From contig DUEZ01000075.1 of assembly GCA_011174825.1 (NCBI GenBank), positions 1-64,000 on the forward strand: DNA of 64,000 nucleotides, given 5' to 3'. Numbering within the stretch: position 1 is the stretch's first letter; each line of letters begins with the position of its first letter. Under the pieces are notes generated by a model. The model made no database searches and had not been told where the DNA came from. It worked only from the letters and a program-made list of their open reading frames with translations. Below, one piece after another: positions 61,730 to 64,000 of the stretch. The translations under genes were made by a program, and so were the position numbers. Origin of the DNA: Anaerolineae bacterium (GTDB lineage Bacteria; Chloroflexota; Anaerolineae; Anaerolineales; E44-bin32).

Positions 61730-62833
61730 ATGTCGACTGAGGACATGACTCTCGGAAGCTCTATAGCCCCTACACCAAACCGCCTCATTGCAGTTGCTAT
61801 GAGTGGTGGTGTGGATAGTTCGGTCGCGGCTGGATTGCTTATTGAACAGGGGGAAACTGTCATCGGTCTGATGCTGCGTTTGTGGGGATCAGGCCCTAGC
61901 AATATTAATCGTTGTTGTTCGCCTGAGGATGTAAAGATCGCACGCCAGGTTGCGGCTCACTTGAGCCTTCCCCTCCAGCTGGTTGACGTCCAGGATCTAT
62001 TCAAAAAGGTAGTTGTAGACAACTTTATCGATGGCTATGCGCAAGGTATTACACCTAATCCCTGTATCGCCTGTAATCGTCATATCCGATGGGGTGCCCT
62101 CACCGAAGTCGCTCATCAAATGGGGGCTACCCACCTTGCAACCGGGCACTATGCACGCATACAGGAGCAAGATGACCGATTTCTTCTTCTGCGTGGAGTG
62201 GACCAAGAGAAGGATCAGTCGTATGTGCTTAGCGTGCTTAACCAAAAGGATCTTGCCTATACACTTTTCCCATTAGGCAATCTCACCAAGGGTGAAGTAC
62301 GAGAGCACGCTCATCGAATGGCACTTCCAGTGGCTGAGAAGCCTGAAAGTCAGGACCTTTGTTTCGTTCCAAATGGAGACTATCGAGATTTCCTCCGTCA
62401 ACAAAAGTTGCCTTTGCTACCGGGACCAATTCTTACTCAGGAAGGAGAGTCGCTAGGAGAACATCGGGGCCTTGCAGATTACACCATTGGCCAACGACGG
62501 GGGCTTGGCATTTCTGCATCCTATCCCCTTTACGTGCTAGACAAAATAACTGCCACAAACACTTTGATTGTTGGACCAAGATCTGCCTTAGGACGAGATC
62601 AATTTGTGGCGGGCCCGGTTAATTGGATTCAGGGTGATGCTCCCGATGAGTTGTTCGAAGTGGGTGTACAGGTACGATACAAATCTCAGATCGTGCTTGG
62701 TTCTGTCGAGTTATTACAGGATGGCTATGTTGATGTGAAGTTAGGAACCGACTTGCCAGATATAACCCCAGGACAATCGGCTGTCTTCTATCATGGTGAG
62801 ATTTGTCTCGGAGGAGGGGTCATACAGTCATGA
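61730..62833 (+). CDS. mnmA: tRNA-specific 2-thiouridylase
   Basis: 367 residues. PP-loop AVAMSGGVDSSVAAGLL, the catalytic Cys pair in NPCIACNRHIRWG and SQDLCFVPNGDYRDF, and the TIGQRRGLGIS segment are all present. It puts sulfur on U34 of Lys, Glu and Gln tRNAs. ATG 61730 is directly behind the promoter; an internal ATG (codon 6) is possible. Its stop overlaps the next start by 4 bases (ATGA). Confidence 0.96.
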   Translation: MSTEDMTLGSSIAPTPNRLIAVAMSGGVDSSVAAGLLIEQGETVIGLMLRLWGSGPSNINRCCSPEDVKIARQVAAHLSLPLQLVDVQDLFKKVVVDNFIDGYAQGITPNPCIACNRHIRWGALTEVAHQMGATHLATGHYARIQEQDDRFLLLRGVDQEKDQSYVLSVLNQKDLAYTLFPLGNLTKGEVREHAHRMALPVAEKPESQDLCFVPNGDYRDFLRQQKLPLLPGPILTQEGESLGEHRGLADYTIGQRRGLGISASYPLYVLDKITATNTLIVGPRSALGRDQFVAGPVNWIQGDAPDELFEVGVQVRYKSQIVLGSVELLQDGYVDVKLGTDLPDITPGQSAVFYHGEICLGGGVIQS

Positions 62834-63141
62834 ACGCCCCTAGCCTCTTCCTGGCCATGTTAATCGCAACCTCTTGTGGCCTGGTCTTTCACCTCATCCG
62901 AGGTGGTGGATTAGCTCGTCTTGGGCTTTATGTGTTGACATCCTGGGTAGCCTTCTTTGTTGGGCATCTCGTGGGAACGTGGCTTAAATGGGATTTCATG
63001 CGAATAGGGACATTGAACCTCCTTCCTGGTCTTTTAGCGACCGCGTTAGGTTTAATCCTCGCGAACCTCCTGGCAGGACCCGAGCGAAAATCCATACGCC
63101 AGCGACGAAAACGCACCCCCCCAACTCGTAAAAGCAAGTAA
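62830..63141 (+). CDS. Small membrane protein coupled to mnmA
   Basis: 103 residues from ATG at 62830, overlapping the mnmA stop by 4 bases (ATGA). Three membrane segments (about 5-22, 28-50, 58-80) and a strongly basic C-terminal tail (RKSIRQRRKRTPPTRKSK) that would face the cytoplasm. No known family. The overlap shows co-expression with mnmA. Confidence 0.75.
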   Translation: MNAPSLFLAMLIATSCGLVFHLIRGGGLARLGLYVLTSWVAFFVGHLVGTWLKWDFMRIGTLNLLPGLLATALGLILANLLAGPERKSIRQRRKRTPPTRKSK

Positions 63142-63148
63142 TCCACTG

Positions 63149-63157
63149 TGCTATAAT
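63149..63157 (+). promoter_or_regulatory. Extended -10 promoter upstream of the gene at 63167
   Basis: TGCTATAAT with 9 bases between its end and the ATG, so the mRNA leader is about 3 nt and no ribosome site fits. Confidence 0.55.
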
Positions 63158-63166
63158 GTTCCCATC

Positions 63167-63622
63167 ATGAACGAAGAGATCTCCGAACGCACTTCACCCC
63201 CACTCGAAACTTCACATCCCACCGTGAACGGTGAACGATCACAGTTGTGGATCGTTGTAGCTGGATTTTTCATACTTCTTCTCATCGTCGGAATGGTCGT
63301 CGCCATCATCTCGATGGTCAACAATCCTGATAAGACCGAGACCATACGAGATATTGTCATCATCTTTATGGCCGTTGAATCCTTGTTAATCGGGTTGGTG
63401 TTGATCGTGTTGATCACGCAGCTCGCTCGATTGACGGCGATGCTTCAAAATGAGGTCAAACCCATCCTAGATTCGACCAATGAAACCATCAATACTCTAC
63501 GTGGCACGACCACTTTTTTAAGCGACAATCTCGTTGAGCCGGTCGTTAAAGTTAATAGTTTTGTAGCAGCGTTCCGACGTGCCATCGATCTTGTGAGATT
63601 TGGCATCTCAAATCGGAGCTGA
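63167..63622 (+). CDS. DUF948-like membrane protein
   Basis: 151 residues. Two membrane segments (about 27-50 and 60-85), then a helical cytoplasmic tail (LARLTAMLQNEVKPILDSTNETINTLRGTTTFLSDNLVEPVVKVNSFVAAFRRA). This layout resembles DUF948 proteins, often found with YtxH proteins as here. ATG at 63167 appears to be near-leaderless. The YtxH-like gene follows 22 bases on. Confidence 0.7.
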   Translation: MNEEISERTSPPLETSHPTVNGERSQLWIVVAGFFILLLIVGMVVAIISMVNNPDKTETIRDIVIIFMAVESLLIGLVLIVLITQLARLTAMLQNEVKPILDSTNETINTLRGTTTFLSDNLVEPVVKVNSFVAAFRRAIDLVRFGISNRS

Positions 63623-63644
63623 CGTTCAGTAAAGGAGTCGAATT

Positions 63645-64000
63645 ATGGCTGACAGAGACGGCGATTTTGGGGCGTTTATCACCGGTTTCGTCGTGGGTGG
63701 ATTGGTTGGCGCAGCAGTTGCCTTGCTTCTTGCTCCCCAATCAGGTGAGGAAACGCGAACCTTGATCCGAGATAAGGGCATCGAACTTAAGGATCAAGTT
63801 GAACAAACTGCAGAAGAAACACGATCGAAGGCTGAAAAACTTGCACAAGACGCTCGAATGAGGGCACGTGATCTTCAAGAGCGCGGTCAGGTTATCCTCG
63901 AAGAACAGAAAAGCAAGATAGAGCAGGCAGTCGAAACGGGTAAACGTGCGGCTAAACGTACGAAAAAAGAAACGGAAGAGGCAGCTGGAGACGAAGCACC
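63645..64000 (+). CDS. YtxH-like protein (cut by the window end)
   Basis: 118 codons with no stop before the window edge. ATG at 63645 has AAAGGAG 7 bases upstream. Gly-rich membrane helix FGAFITGFVVGGLVGAAVALLLAP (about 6-30), then APQSGEETRTLIRDKG, the YtxH signature, and a long charged coiled coil. The family is linked to cell envelope stress but its function is not known. It forms a unit with the preceding DUF948-like gene. Confidence 0.8.
   Translation, partial: MADRDGDFGAFITGFVVGGLVGAAVALLLAPQSGEETRTLIRDKGIELKDQVEQTAEETRSKAEKLAQDARMRARDLQERGQVILEEQKSKIEQAVETGKRAAKRTKKETEEAAGDEA

Overview
The window reads as chromosomal DNA of a free-living bacterium, most likely a member of the Chloroflexota close to Anaerolineae. 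This is inferred from the gene mix (Rab-like small GTPase, FHA-winged-helix regulator beside a Ser/Thr kinase, many-GAF histidine kinase, GlpABC, a mevalonate-pathway decarboxylase, L,D-transpeptidase, secreted proteins with Thr/Pro/Ser linkers). No marker gene settles it. Coding density is high, both strands are used, and starts are a mix of ATG, GTG and TTG. Recognisable promoters are mostly of the extended -10 type (TGnTATAAT), and several sit so close to the start codon that the mRNA would be leaderless or nearly so.

Layout: 1-4331 (minus) holds a Rab-like GTPase, an LCP-like membrane protein, an orphan ParA-type ATPase, a small secreted protein and a tyrosine recombinase. 4684-9109 (minus) is a two-gene signalling unit: a five-GAF histidine kinase and a REC/HD-GYP response regulator. 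9306-13272 (plus) holds a 2-hydroxyacid dehydrogenase, then ctpA-smpB-unknown gene, then ssrA (tmRNA), so both trans-translation components lie together. 13459-19743 holds a divergent FHA regulator/Ser-Thr kinase pair, a GH3-like exported protein, a lone CoA-transferase subunit and a glycerophosphodiesterase. 19855-25034 holds an AAA+ ATPase, a glycosyltransferase, recJ and fmt. 25052-30824 is a glycerol unit (glpK, then glpABC). 31129-36026 holds an amidohydrolase, selB and a coiled-coil protein. 36083-39659 is a three-gene membrane module related to proton-antiporter subunits. 39895-43483 is a histidine neighbourhood: hutH, a leader region, hisS and tRNA-His. 43563-50521 is mostly exported or membrane proteins ending in an L,D-transpeptidase. 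50578-56684 holds amrS-like radical SAM, mvaD-like, rseP, HEAT protein, AEC transporter, a 44-codon small gene and a DEDD exonuclease-like protein. 56730-64000 holds an M23/glycosidase-like fusion, radC, a zinc-ribbon membrane protein, eno, mnmA and three membrane or envelope proteins, the last running off the end.

The most notable observation is the 5' leader of hisS. Between an extended -10 promoter and hisS lies an 18-codon open reading frame, MNIHLPNHKYHHGETMGI, with four His codons. It is followed by three mutually exclusive pairings: region 1:2, region 2:3 (antiterminator) and region 3:4 (a perfect 10-bp terminator stem with a U tract). This is the full layout of a ribosome-mediated transcription attenuator for a histidyl-tRNA synthetase. 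The terminator hairpin resembles palindromic repeats found elsewhere in the window.

A second theme is palindromic repeats of at least two families (13341-13439 and 19769-19811; 26663-26735, 61420-61446 and 61502-61529), plus a short possible remnant of a REP-associated (Y1/RAYT) transposase at 43036. A perfect 22-bp palindrome between two divergent exported-protein genes (46056-46077) is a good operator candidate.
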